Shown here: in pieces, positions 51,935 to 60,153 of the stretch | Position numbering within the stretch: the stretch's first letter is position 1 | How the letters are laid out: each line of letters opens with the position of its first letter | Assembly (NCBI RefSeq): GCF_003992615.1 | Contig: NZ_RZMY01000013.1 | Location: forward strand, 164,238-228,237 | Direction: 5' to 3' | Origin: Flagellimonas beolgyonensis | GTDB lineage: Bacteria; Bacteroidota; Bacteroidia; Flavobacteriales; Flavobacteriaceae | Length of the DNA stretch: 64,000 bases | Position numbers and translations under genes: made by a program | The notes under the pieces: generated by a model | What the model was told of the DNA's origin: nothing | Databases searched by the model: none | Seen by the model: only the letters and a program-made list of their open reading frames with translations

Positions 51935-53604
51935 TACTCCTTCTCCCCCTACTCCTTTTTATCAATTGTAAACAACAACCTGCATCACCAACCGGACTGG
52001 TCACCGAAAAAGCAATGGTGGTGTCCGCACGTGAGGAAGCATCCCGGATTGGGGTGGAAATCATGCAAAAGGGAGGCAATGTATTTGATGCCATGGTAGC
52101 GACCGAACTGGCCTTGGCAGTGGCCTATCCCTTTGCCGGCAATTTGGGCGGTGGCGGATTTATGGTCTATCGTAAAAACAATGGCGAAGTTGGAGGCATC
52201 GATTATCGCGAAAAAGCCCCCTTGGCTGCCCACAAAGATATGTACCTTGATTCGTTGGGGAACGTGATTCCGAACATGAGCACTTCGGGGGCCACCTCGG
52301 CCGGAGTGCCCGGTACAGTGGCCGGAGTAATGGCCGTTCATAAAAAATTTGGCTCCTTGCCTCTATCCGAAATCATGGAACCCATCATTGCATTGGCAAA
52401 ACGAGGTGTTGTGGTCACGGAAAAACAAGCAGATCGTTTGGAAAGTTACCGCGACCGTTTCATAGAAGCCAATGGTGACAGTACAAAATTCGCAGGTCCT
52501 TTTAAGGCGGGTGATACCATAAAATATCCCGAATTGGCCCAAACACTGCAAATCATCATGGAACAGGGCCACGATGGTTTCTATAAAGGAGAAGTGGCCC
52601 AAAAATTAGCGGCTTTTGTACAGGAAAAAGACGGTTTTATTACTGAGGAGGATTTGGCCAGATACCAAGCAAAATGGCGTGATCCCATCGAATTCGATTA
52701 TAAGGACCTTCATGTGATATCCATGAGCCCCCCGAGTAGCGGAGGCGTTACCATCAACCAAATTTTTAAGATGATGGAACCCTACAATATTTCCAAACTT
52801 GGACACAATTCGACCAAAAGCATTCAATTGTTCACGGAAGCATCCCGAAGGGCCTATGCGGACCGGAATTACTTCCTGGGCGACCCCGATTTTGTTGATA
52901 TTCCGTATGATATGCTCTTAAATGATGGTTACTTACAAGATAGAATGGCCAATTTCTCCTTCGACAAGGCCACATTGTCCTCGGATGTGAGCCACGGCGA
53001 AGTGGAAATCATCGAAAGTGACGAAACCACCCATTATTCCATTGTGGATAGTGAAGGGAATGCCATTTCTGCCACTACCACCTTAAATGGCGGCTACGGT
53101 TCCAAACTCTATTGTGATGAACTGGGCTTCTTTTTAAACAACGAAATGGATGATTTCAGCTCCAAACCGGGGGTCCCGAACATGTTTGGCCTTGTGGGCG
53201 CTGAAGCAAACAGTATTGCCCCGGAAAAACGGATGCTGAGCAGTATGACACCAACCATCGTGGAAAAAGATGGCAAATTATATATGGTGGTGGGCACCCC
53301 TGGAGGTTCTACGATCATCACGGCAGTGGCGCAGACCATTCTCAATGTGTACGAATTTAATTTGAGCATGCAGGAAGCTGTGAATGCACCCCGTTTTCAC
53401 CACCAATGGTTGCCGGATATGGTCATTTTTGAACCGGAAGGCTTCCCGGAGGAATTGATTGCCGAACTTGAAGCCAAGGGCTATATCATCAATAAGGAAC
53501 GAACGCCCATTATTGGAAAAGTAGATGCCATTCGCGTATTGCCCAATGGAAAATTGGAAGGTGGTGCCGATAAACGAGGCGACGATACTGCAGTTGGATT
53601 TTAA
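51922..53604 (+). CDS. ggt: gamma-glutamyltransferase lipoprotein
   Basis: The 560-residue product has a lipoprotein signal (LILLLPLLLFINC) and a complete GGT proenzyme: GGNVFDAMVATELALAVAYP, the gamma-glutamyl-binding NLGGGGFMVYR, DYREKAPLAA, the autocleavage and catalytic threonine in DETTHYSIVD (about residue 373), and the late MLSSMTPTIVEKDGK and GTPGGSTIITAVAQ. It hydrolyses or transfers the gamma-glutamyl group of glutathione-like peptides in the periplasm. Overlap of 13 bases with the AcpH gene suggests coupling; an ATP-grasp gene follows 10 bases on. Confidence 0.95.
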   Translation: MRRLILLLPLLLFINCKQQPASPTGLVTEKAMVVSAREEASRIGVEIMQKGGNVFDAMVATELALAVAYPFAGNLGGGGFMVYRKNNGEVGGIDYREKAPLAAHKDMYLDSLGNVIPNMSTSGATSAGVPGTVAGVMAVHKKFGSLPLSEIMEPIIALAKRGVVVTEKQADRLESYRDRFIEANGDSTKFAGPFKAGDTIKYPELAQTLQIIMEQGHDGFYKGEVAQKLAAFVQEKDGFITEEDLARYQAKWRDPIEFDYKDLHVISMSPPSSGGVTINQIFKMMEPYNISKLGHNSTKSIQLFTEASRRAYADRNYFLGDPDFVDIPYDMLLNDGYLQDRMANFSFDKATLSSDVSHGEVEIIESDETTHYSIVDSEGNAISATTTLNGGYGSKLYCDELGFFLNNEMDDFSSKPGVPNMFGLVGAEANSIAPEKRMLSSMTPTIVEKDGKLYMVVGTPGGSTIITAVAQTILNVYEFNLSMQEAVNAPRFHHQWLPDMVIFEPEGFPEELIAELEAKGYIINKERTPIIGKVDAIRVLPNGKLEGGADKRGDDTAVGF

Positions 53605-53614
53605 TTGAATTTGA

Positions 53615-54529
53615 ATGACATACGACGTAGTTGTTCTGACCGATCCAAGGTATATCAATCCCAAAAAAACCTCGGATTACATCAACAATGTGCTATTGGA
53701 AGACCGCTTGGTATTGGAAGCCTTACAAAACGAGGGGCTAAATGCCATCCGAAAATCATGGGATGACCCCGATTTTGATTGGTCCCAAACCCATTTCGCC
53801 CTTTTCCGAACCACATGGGATTATTTTGATCGGTACCAGGAGTTTTCCGAATGGTTCCAAAAGGCATCAAGTCAGACCCAGTTCATCAATTCCAAACAAC
53901 TGATCCATTGGAATATTGATAAGCATTACCTCATGGACTTGGCCAAGCAAGGAGTTCGGATTCCCAAAACTTTAATAGTTGAAAAAGGCTCCGATATGAC
54001 TTTAAAAACTGCTTTTGACCGAGCTGTTCAGGCGCATAGTTTCAGAAATGACCTGTTTGTATTGAAACCATGCGTTTCTGGAGCGGCAAGGCATACTTAT
54101 AAAATCAACAGTGCCGACATTGAAAACTTTGAAGGTATTTTCAAGGAATTGATTGCCGAAGAGGCCATGATGTTGCAGGAGTTTCAAAACAACATTGTTA
54201 CCGAAGGGGAAATGTCCATGATGCTGTTCGATGGCGCATTTACCCATGCCGTGCTCAAAATTGCCAAACCTGGTGATTTTAGGGTGCAGGATGATTTCGG
54301 TGGGTCGGTGCATGAATACAGTCCATCAAAAGAACAAATAGTTTTTGCCCAAAAAGTGGTGCAAGCGGCACCTGAACTTCCAATTTACGCCCGCGTAGAT
54401 CTTTTTAAGGACAATGAAGGCGAATGGGCCTTGGCAGAATTGGAAATTTTTGAACCGGAGCTTTGGTTTCGACGCAATCCCAATGCAGCCACAACTTTGG
54501 CGAAGGCCATAAAATCAAGGTTTTTTTAG
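53615..54529 (+). CDS. ATP-grasp protein (DcsG-like)
   Basis: The 304-residue product is a short ATP-grasp enzyme: YDVVVLTDPRYIN, HFALFRTTWDYFDRYQEF (the TxWDY motif), the ATP-binding FVLKPCVSGAARHTYKI, EFQNNIVTEGEMSMMLFDGAF and the metal-binding ALAELEIFEPELWFRRNP. The same signature set is found in DcsG, the cyclo-ligase of D-cycloserine biosynthesis, and many uncharacterised homologues. Only amide or peptide bond formation with ATP can be claimed. It lies 10 bases after ggt, probably in one transcript. Confidence 0.85.
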   Translation: MTYDVVVLTDPRYINPKKTSDYINNVLLEDRLVLEALQNEGLNAIRKSWDDPDFDWSQTHFALFRTTWDYFDRYQEFSEWFQKASSQTQFINSKQLIHWNIDKHYLMDLAKQGVRIPKTLIVEKGSDMTLKTAFDRAVQAHSFRNDLFVLKPCVSGAARHTYKINSADIENFEGIFKELIAEEAMMLQEFQNNIVTEGEMSMMLFDGAFTHAVLKIAKPGDFRVQDDFGGSVHEYSPSKEQIVFAQKVVQAAPELPIYARVDLFKDNEGEWALAELEIFEPELWFRRNPNAATTLAKAIKSRFF

Positions 54530-54535
54530 GGATTT

Positions 54536-55288
54536 CTATCGGGTAATCTGCCTTTTCAGCTCTTCCATGGACTCTTGCAGCTGTCGCAATAGACCGGTTT
54601 CCGTAGTGGCGTCCACATTAAAGGTCAATTTGCTGCTCACTTCCCAAATTTCCTGAATTTGGAACGGCTTGATTTCGTAGGGAGGGTAATTTTCGTTCAA
54701 AGACACCAAGGTAATGTTGTTGGAATTGGGTCTCCGTTCAATTTTTTTCACCATCACGGAATCTTGCAAAACCACCACATACATTTTATTGGGACTCACA
54801 TGGTCAATGTGTTCAATGGCCCGAGCCAGAACCCAATCATTCGGCCTTAAATTGGGAAGCATACTGTCGCCCTCCACTTGAAATCCACGATAGGTGGCGT
54901 TGCGAAATTCTGGAATGGGCAAATCAAAGGCTGGCAATTGGCGGTACCAACTCGTATCGGCTATATTCTGTGGATATCCTGCAGCAGCTTTGGCGTTCAC
55001 CAAGACCATGTTGTCATTATCCGAATTGTCCACGGTGACCACTTTTGGGATTACGCTGGTCTTGGACGTATCCAAATGTTTTTGATCACTTTCGCCAAAC
55101 AACCAGAGCGGATTGATCTTAAACTGACGCAACAATTCGGCGACCACCTTGCCGGATAGTTTCGTCCTACCCCGTTCAATATCTGCCGTGGTGTTTTTTA
55201 CACCCAACAAATCCGCGAATTCGGTCTGCGTGTAGCCCAATTCCCTTCGGATATCGGTAAATCGTTTTATGGTCAATTCGTTCTCCAC
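54536..55288 (-). CDS. LexA-like S24 repressor with XRE HTH
   Basis: The 250-residue product (from GTG 55288) joins an XRE-type HTH at about 8-60 (FTDIRRELGYTQTEFADLL, VAELLRQF) to an S24/LexA autoprotease: Ala-Gly cleavage site AAAGYPQ at about 100, serine in FQVEGDSMLPNLRPNDWVL and lysine in QDSVMVKKIERR. The end is a short coiled coil (LLRQLQESMEELKRQ). It should self-cleave in response to DNA damage and derepress its targets. I chose the GTG because the -7 box (55293-55300) lies just upstream; the frame start at TTG 55321 would be inside an operator. Divergent from the radical-SAM repair pair. Confidence 0.85.
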   Translation of the reverse strand: MENELTIKRFTDIRRELGYTQTEFADLLGVKNTTADIERGRTKLSGKVVAELLRQFKINPLWLFGESDQKHLDTSKTSVIPKVVTVDNSDNDNMVLVNAKAAAGYPQNIADTSWYRQLPAFDLPIPEFRNATYRGFQVEGDSMLPNLRPNDWVLARAIEHIDHVSPNKMYVVVLQDSVMVKKIERRPNSNNITLVSLNENYPPYEIKPFQIQEIWEVSSKLTFNVDATTETGLLRQLQESMEELKRQITR

Positions 55289-55292
55289 AACC

Positions 55293-55322
55293 CAAATATA
55301 GGTATTTTGGAATATTTCCAAA
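55293..55322 (-). promoter_or_regulatory. promoter of the S24 repressor gene
   Basis: On the minus strand TTTG (55322-55319), an 18-base spacer and TATATTTG (55300-55293) match the Bacteroidota consensus well. An operator copy (55308-55320) occupies the -33 edge and spacer, so bound repressor would exclude polymerase. Transcription would start at about the GTG, a leaderless mRNA. Confidence 0.7.
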
Positions 55323-55384
55323 ACTTTTTATGGATTATTTCCATTTATTGGAATATTTCCATATTTTTGATTGGATTATTTCCA
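55308..55384. promoter_or_regulatory. four palindromic operators TGGAW-TAT-TTCCA
   Basis: Copies lie at 55308-55320, 55331-55343, 55349-55361 and 55372-55384, starting 23, 18 and 23 bases apart. Copies 1 and 3 read TGGAATATTTCCA, a perfect palindrome; copies 2 and 4 read TGGATTATTTCCA with one arm mismatch. A TATTTTTG -7 box for the radical-SAM gene (55362-55369) sits between copies 3 and 4, and copy 4 ends 4 bases before that gene's ATG. The arrangement points to tight autoregulation and control of the repair pair by the S24 repressor. Confidence 0.85.
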
Positions 55385-55388
55385 AGCT

Positions 55389-56651
55389 ATGAATTTTGAT
55401 AGGGTACGTGAAAAATTGAACATCTTGGCCGATGCCGCAAAATATGATGTTTCCTGTGCCAGTAGTGGCAGTAACAGGAAAAATACCAACAAGGGTTTGG
55501 GCGACGCCTCCAAAATGGGCATTTGCCACAGTTATACCGAAGACGGTCGTTGTATTTCTTTGTTGAAAATTTTACTGACCAACCACTGCATCTATGATTG
55601 TGCCTATTGCGTTACCCGCAGAAGCAACGATATTAAACGCGCTGCCTTTAAAATTCAGGAAGTGGTGGATCTGACGATTAATTTTTATCGAAGAAATTAC
55701 ATTGAGGGTCTTTTTTTAAGCTCCGGTATTTTCAAGAATGCAGACTACACCATGGAACGATTGATTGCGGTGGCCAAAAAACTGCGGGAGGAGGAAAACT
55801 TTAACGGGTACATCCATTTAAAATCCATTCCAGGGGCCAGCGATGAACTGATGTACGAAGCAGGTCTCTACGCCGATCGCTTATCCGTGAACATTGAAGT
55901 GCCGACCGTTTCTGGGTTGAAGCTTTTGGCTCCCGAGAAAAAACACGAGGATTTCACCAAGCCCATGCTTAAGGTGAAAAACGAAATCGTAAGGTATAAA
56001 TCCGAGCATAAGATTATTAAAAGCACTCCAAAATATGCCCCAGCGGGACAAAGTACCCAAATGATCGTGGGCGCCTCCGGGGAGTCGGATAAGGATATCA
56101 TGTATTCTGCGACCTACTATTACAAAAAGTACCAAATGCGAAGGGTCTATTATTCTGGTTATGTTCCGGTTATGGAAGATGAACGGCTGCCAGCCATAGG
56201 TTCCCAAGTTCCGATGCTCCGTGAAAACAGGCTGTACCAAACCGATTGGTTGTTGCGCTTCTATGGATTTTCCGTTACCGAAATTCTCAATAAGGATTAT
56301 CCCAATTTGGATATGGAGGTTGACCCTAAACTTTCATGGGCACTTCGGAACATGCACCATTTTCCGGTTGATGTGAACACGGCTGACAAAGATCTGTTAT
56401 TGCGCGTCCCTGGGTTGGGCGTGAAATCGGTGAACAAAATCCTACACGCTCGACGATTTAGAAAATTGAACTGGGACCATCTGAAAAAAATCGGGGTGGC
56501 CCTCAACAGAGCCCAATATTTTATGCTCTGTGATTCCCGACATTGGGAACATCGAGACCTTGACTCGGACAGACTCAAAGGCATGATCCTTCAAAATTCG
56601 TCCGGCAAGTTTCGAAATCAGTATAGTACACAATTATCCTTGTTCAATTAA
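55389..56651 (+). CDS. radical SAM putative DNA modification/repair protein (TIGR03916 type)
   Basis: The 420-residue product has a radical-SAM cluster motif, TNHCIYDCAYCVTRRSNDI (Cx3Cx2C, cysteines around residue 67), the barrel elements FYRRNYIEGLFLSSGIF and NGYIHLKSIPGASDELM, SVNIEVPTVSGLKLL, and a C-terminal helix-hairpin-helix, NTADKDLLLRVPGLGVKSV, as in DNA-binding proteins. It matches the family named putative DNA modification/repair radical SAM protein, whose chemistry is not known to me. The operator ends just before ATG 55389; the TTG at 55371 lies inside it and is rejected. The DUF4130 gene follows 3 bases on. Confidence 0.92.
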   Translation: MNFDRVREKLNILADAAKYDVSCASSGSNRKNTNKGLGDASKMGICHSYTEDGRCISLLKILLTNHCIYDCAYCVTRRSNDIKRAAFKIQEVVDLTINFYRRNYIEGLFLSSGIFKNADYTMERLIAVAKKLREEENFNGYIHLKSIPGASDELMYEAGLYADRLSVNIEVPTVSGLKLLAPEKKHEDFTKPMLKVKNEIVRYKSEHKIIKSTPKYAPAGQSTQMIVGASGESDKDIMYSATYYYKKYQMRRVYYSGYVPVMEDERLPAIGSQVPMLRENRLYQTDWLLRFYGFSVTEILNKDYPNLDMEVDPKLSWALRNMHHFPVDVNTADKDLLLRVPGLGVKSVNKILHARRFRKLNWDHLKKIGVALNRAQYFMLCDSRHWEHRDLDSDRLKGMILQNSSGKFRNQYSTQLSLFN

Positions 56652-56654
56652 AAA

Positions 56655-57440
56655 ATGAACGCTATGCAACCTTCAACAACACTAATTTACGACGGCAGTT
56701 TCAATGGTTTTCTAACCGCTGTGTTCGTCGCCTTCGATGAAAAAATCAACGTGGCCGATATCCAACGAAATGGACTGGGCCAAAGTGGTCTGTTTTCGGA
56801 GACAGAAACCATTTTCACCCACGTGGAAAAGGCCAAACGAGTTTGGAACGGCATCCGAAACAAAAGCCACAATGCCATTTCCCAAGTCTATTTTGCTTTT
56901 TTGAGCGAAACTGAAGGGGTTGAAAACCTACTGTACGACTACATCCAAAAATTGATGCGAACGAAAAACGGTAAGTACCTCGATTATTCGGACAGTACGA
57001 TATTGCATATTGCCCAATTGGCACGGAAAGTGGGCCGTGAAAAACACCGTATGGAGGCGTTTGTGCGGTTTCAATTGACCCAGGACGGTATCTATTTCGC
57101 CAATATTGAACCAGATTTTGATGTGCTGCCCTTAATTTCCAAACACTTTCGCGACCGCTACGCCGACCAACAATGGCTGATCTATGACGTAAAGCGCAAA
57201 TATGGCATCTATTATAATCTGGACCATGTGGAAATGGTATCCCTGAACCTGAAGGACATTCACCATAACCGAACCCGAAAGAGCGAGGTTTTTGTGGACG
57301 CGGAATACGATTACCAGGCCTTATGGAACGATTATTTTAAAAGCACGGGTATCAAATCACGCATCAACCCCAAATTGCATACGCAACATGTGCCCAAACG
57401 ATATTGGAAGTATTTGAGTGAGAAAAAGGAGGCGGTTTAA
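56655..57440 (+). CDS. DUF4130 putative DNA repair protein (TIGR03915 type)
   Basis: The 261-residue product begins with TTLIYDGSFNGFLTAVFVAF and contains LARKVGREKHRMEAFVRFQLTQDG, the most conserved block of DUF4130, which in some bacteria is fused to a uracil-DNA-glycosylase domain. It is found almost always next to the radical-SAM gene, as here with 3 bases between stop and ATG, so the two should form a complex or act in sequence. An alternative ATG four codons on (MQPSTT) is possible. Enzymatic role unknown. Confidence 0.92.
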   Translation: MNAMQPSTTLIYDGSFNGFLTAVFVAFDEKINVADIQRNGLGQSGLFSETETIFTHVEKAKRVWNGIRNKSHNAISQVYFAFLSETEGVENLLYDYIQKLMRTKNGKYLDYSDSTILHIAQLARKVGREKHRMEAFVRFQLTQDGIYFANIEPDFDVLPLISKHFRDRYADQQWLIYDVKRKYGIYYNLDHVEMVSLNLKDIHHNRTRKSEVFVDAEYDYQALWNDYFKSTGIKSRINPKLHTQHVPKRYWKYLSEKKEAV

Positions 57441-57463
57441 AGTATCGTTTTTAAAACATCATA

Positions 57464-57706
57464 TTATGTTAAGCCAAAGATTATGTAAGCAACAAAAAAA
57501 GACACTCCAATAAAAACGATTGATCCGACTAGAACATTGATCATATGTTGCTCTAACTTTGCATAAGAATCTTGCTTTCTTTGCTTTCCGGATAAATACT
57601 CAAGGGATTTGTAATTTCCAGTTATTTTAAAGAAAATATATCTAGTTCTTCTACCAAAAAAATCAACTATAAGCCCCCTAAAAAGTAATTCTGTTATCAG
57701 ATTCAT
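57464..57706 (-). CDS. small membrane protein
   Basis: The 80-residue product has a basic, aromatic N-terminal part (LLFRGLIVDFFGRRTRYIFFKI) and one strong membrane span near the C-terminus (MINVLVGSIVFIGVSFFVAYIIFG). It is AT-richer than its neighbours. Its ATG overlaps the stop codon of the gene upstream by four bases, which suggests translational coupling and supports a real gene. Family and function unknown. Confidence 0.65.
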   Translation of the reverse strand: MNLITELLFRGLIVDFFGRRTRYIFFKITGNYKSLEYLSGKQRKQDSYAKLEQHMINVLVGSIVFIGVSFFVAYIIFGLT

Positions 57707-58227
57707 TTACTTTTCTCCCCTACAAAATAATCGCTTTTGTTCTTGAACAGCACATTGAAGCTGGTCAAACTGCCATAAATACGGGTGATATATTGTTGTA
57801 GGTCCACTTTTTCCTGATCATCGAGGTTGTTGCTACTGTTGATTTTTTGTTCCATCACCCGAATTCGGTCACGGACCATCACAATCTTATGAAAAAAGGT
57901 CTCAATGGGCATTTCCTTGTTTTGGGTAGCGTCCCCAGGGTCCAAAATAAGCTTGCCCCCTTTCCATTTATCGGCAATGGCCACCTTTTCGTGGGTGTCG
58001 CTCCACTTTTCCAGAATATTTACCAAAGAACGTTCAACATCAAAAAAACTGACCGTATCCACTTCATCCTCCACACCCTCAATCACTTCAAAATCGGAGT
58101 CCAAGTCAATGGTTTCCAATCCATTTTCCAAAAAAGTGACCCAATAATGTTTGGATGATACGTTGGTGACCACCCCTTTGCCATATTCCGGGTGGTTGAT
58201 GCGAGAGCCGATGCCCAATAATTTCAT
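57703..58227 (-). CDS. conserved hypothetical protein
   Basis: The 174-residue product, from MKLLGIGSRI, has a small N-terminal beta domain resembling a KOW/Tudor-like barrel (GIGSRINHPEYGKGVVTNVSSKHYWVTFLENGLETIDL), an acidic linker and a helical C-terminal half (IVMVRDRIRVMEQKI, KVDLQQYITRIYGSLTSF). I take it to be one of the widespread Bacteroidota proteins of unknown function. A TAAATTTG -7 box at 58249-58256 gives a leader of about 15 bases. The preceding frame (MWNIKSRF) is therefore less likely. Confidence 0.75.
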   Translation of the reverse strand: MKLLGIGSRINHPEYGKGVVTNVSSKHYWVTFLENGLETIDLDSDFEVIEGVEDEVDTVSFFDVERSLVNILEKWSDTHEKVAIADKWKGGKLILDPGDATQNKEMPIETFFHKIVMVRDRIRVMEQKINSSNNLDDQEKVDLQQYITRIYGSLTSFNVLFKNKSDYFVGEKSK

Positions 58228-58309
58228 AAATCTTGATTTAATGTTCCACAAATTTAGAATTTTTGGCAGTTTGCCCTACCTTAGTTCTCGGTTTTATAAA
58301 CCATGTTTC

Positions 58310-60058
58310 ATGGAACCACAAAAATTAAGAGTAAAACTCGGTGAGTTGGCCTCTACCTCCATCAGTGGTAACGACATTAGCTCTTCTTGCCTTTACGTAT
58401 CCGCCCTTGCGGTGTTGCATGCTGGCCAATATGCTTGGATTTCATTGTTGATTGTCGGCGTTGTCCTATTCCTGTTTCGGAAAATCTATGGTGAGGTTGT
58501 TGGTGCCCTGCCGATGAACGGTGGTGCCTACAACGCCTTATTGAACACGACCAGCAAGGGTATGGCCTCTTTGGCAGCCTCACTCACCCTTTTGTCGTAT
58601 ATGGCTACTGCTGTAATTTCGGCCAATGAAGCCATGGCATACCTGAATACCTTGGTTCCCACCCTACCAGTGATCTTGGCCACCATTGGCCTGCTGGCCA
58701 TTTTTATGGGATTGGTGATCATTGGTATTGGGGAATCCTCCAAAGTGGCCATTGCCATCTTCTTGTTCCACTTGTCCTCCTTGGTGTTATTGTCCTCTTT
58801 TGCAGGCATGTACCTTTTTGAACACGGATGGCAAGTTTTCACGGAAAACAATGCGCTTCCCATTAAGCATGAAACATTAACCATGGCCCTGTTCTTTGGG
58901 TTCTCTGCTGCCATGCTGGGCATAAGTGGATTTGAAAGTTCCGCCAATTTTGTGGAGGAGCAGAAAAAAGGGGTTTTTCCGAAAACGCTTCGCAATATGT
59001 GGGTGGTAGTGACCATTTTCAACCCTTTGATCGCTTTTTTGGCCTTGGCGGTTTTGCCCATTCCCGAAATTGAAAGAAACCGGGAAGCCCTATTGTCCAT
59101 TATGGGCAACCAGGTAAGTGGTTCTTGGCTTTCCACACTGGTCTCCGTAGATGCCGTTTTGGTGCTAAGTGGTGCGGTATTGACCTCATTCGTAGGGGTT
59201 TCCGGACTGGTGGAGCGCATCACTTTGGATCGCATACTACCCCCCTTCCTTTTAAAACGGAACAAAAAAGGAAGCACCTATCGCATTGCCATTGTATTCT
59301 TCCTGTTGTGTGTGTCCATTCTCTTGATCACCGAAGGTAATTTGGAAGCCTTGGCCGGAGTATACACCATTGCGTTTTTATCTGTGATGGCCCTTTTCGG
59401 AGTTGGCAATATCTTGTTGAAGGTCCGTAGAAAACACTTGCCCAGACCAGAACGTTCCGGATGGCTGTCCCTTTTGATTGCCATTTTGGCCGTGATTACG
59501 GCATTGATCGGCAACATTATCCTCAACCCTGATTATCTGGCGGTTTTCATGGAATATTTTATTCCGACCATAGCCTTGGTTTTGGTAATGTTGAACCGAA
59601 CTGCTTTGTTGAAACTGCTATTAAAACTGATTCGATATTTTTTGGACCCCATTAACCGATTTTTGGTCAAATCCTACAAAGGCATCAACCAGACCATCAA
59701 TCGCATAAACGACCAGGAGTTTGTCTACTTTACCAAGCGTGATGATGTATCTGTATTGAACCAAGTTTTGTTATACATCCGGAATAACGAACATACCCGA
59801 AAACTGAAAATAGTATCGGTCTTTCCAGATGGGGAACAGGCCACCGAAAAATTTGTGTCCGATTTGGATGTACTGGACAGGGAATACCCGGAAATCAAGG
59901 TGGAATACATCCAACTTCACGGCGAATTCACACCGGCATTGATCAAAAAATTGTCCACTGAATGGAACATCCCAATCAACTTTATGTTCATTGGAAGTCC
60001 CAGTGACAGATTTCCTTATCCCTTGCAGGAATTGGGTGGCGTGCGATTGATTATTTGA
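58310..60058 (+). CDS. APC-family amino acid permease with C-terminal soluble domain
   Basis: The 582-residue product, from MEPQKLRVK, has about twelve membrane spans typical of the amino acid-polyamine-organocation superfamily: TSISGNDISSSCLYVSALAVLH, GALPMNGGAYNALLNTTSKG, ALFFGFSAAMLGISGFESSANFV, split among helices 1-6, then PPFLLKRNKKGSTYRIAIVF. The final 115 residues form a cytoplasmic alpha/beta domain (RKLKIVSVFPDGEQATEKFVSDLDVL, INFMFIGSPSDRF) that looks like a universal-stress-like regulatory module. Substrate unknown. Divergent from the preceding hypothetical gene. Confidence 0.88.
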   Translation: MEPQKLRVKLGELASTSISGNDISSSCLYVSALAVLHAGQYAWISLLIVGVVLFLFRKIYGEVVGALPMNGGAYNALLNTTSKGMASLAASLTLLSYMATAVISANEAMAYLNTLVPTLPVILATIGLLAIFMGLVIIGIGESSKVAIAIFLFHLSSLVLLSSFAGMYLFEHGWQVFTENNALPIKHETLTMALFFGFSAAMLGISGFESSANFVEEQKKGVFPKTLRNMWVVVTIFNPLIAFLALAVLPIPEIERNREALLSIMGNQVSGSWLSTLVSVDAVLVLSGAVLTSFVGVSGLVERITLDRILPPFLLKRNKKGSTYRIAIVFFLLCVSILLITEGNLEALAGVYTIAFLSVMALFGVGNILLKVRRKHLPRPERSGWLSLLIAILAVITALIGNIILNPDYLAVFMEYFIPTIALVLVMLNRTALLKLLLKLIRYFLDPINRFLVKSYKGINQTINRINDQEFVYFTKRDDVSVLNQVLLYIRNNEHTRKLKIVSVFPDGEQATEKFVSDLDVLDREYPEIKVEYIQLHGEFTPALIKKLSTEWNIPINFMFIGSPSDRFPYPLQELGGVRLII

Positions 60059-60128
60059 CAGTGGACAAGTCGTTCATCAATTAACATAACGAAAGACAAA
60101 CCTCCTTCTTTTTTACAGGTCAAATCGC

Positions 60129-60136
60129 TACTTTTG
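60129..60136 (+). promoter_or_regulatory. -7 box TACTTTTG of uvrA
   Basis: A perfect TAnnTTTG lies 17 bases before the uvrA ATG, predicting a leader of about 10 bases. No TGGAW-TAT-TTCCA palindrome is present here, so uvrA is not obviously under the S24 repressor. Confidence 0.5.
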
Positions 60137-60153
60137 AGGTTTTGCTATGAATT

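Noticed and set aside
58528..59277. 249-codon minus-strand frame inside the APC permease gene
   Set aside because: The plus strand encodes an unmistakable membrane transporter; the antisense product has no recognisable features.
60059..60153. S24 repressor operator ahead of uvrA
   Set aside because: A repair gene so close to the S24 unit invites the idea, but no TGGAW-TAT-TTCCA palindrome occurs in this gap.
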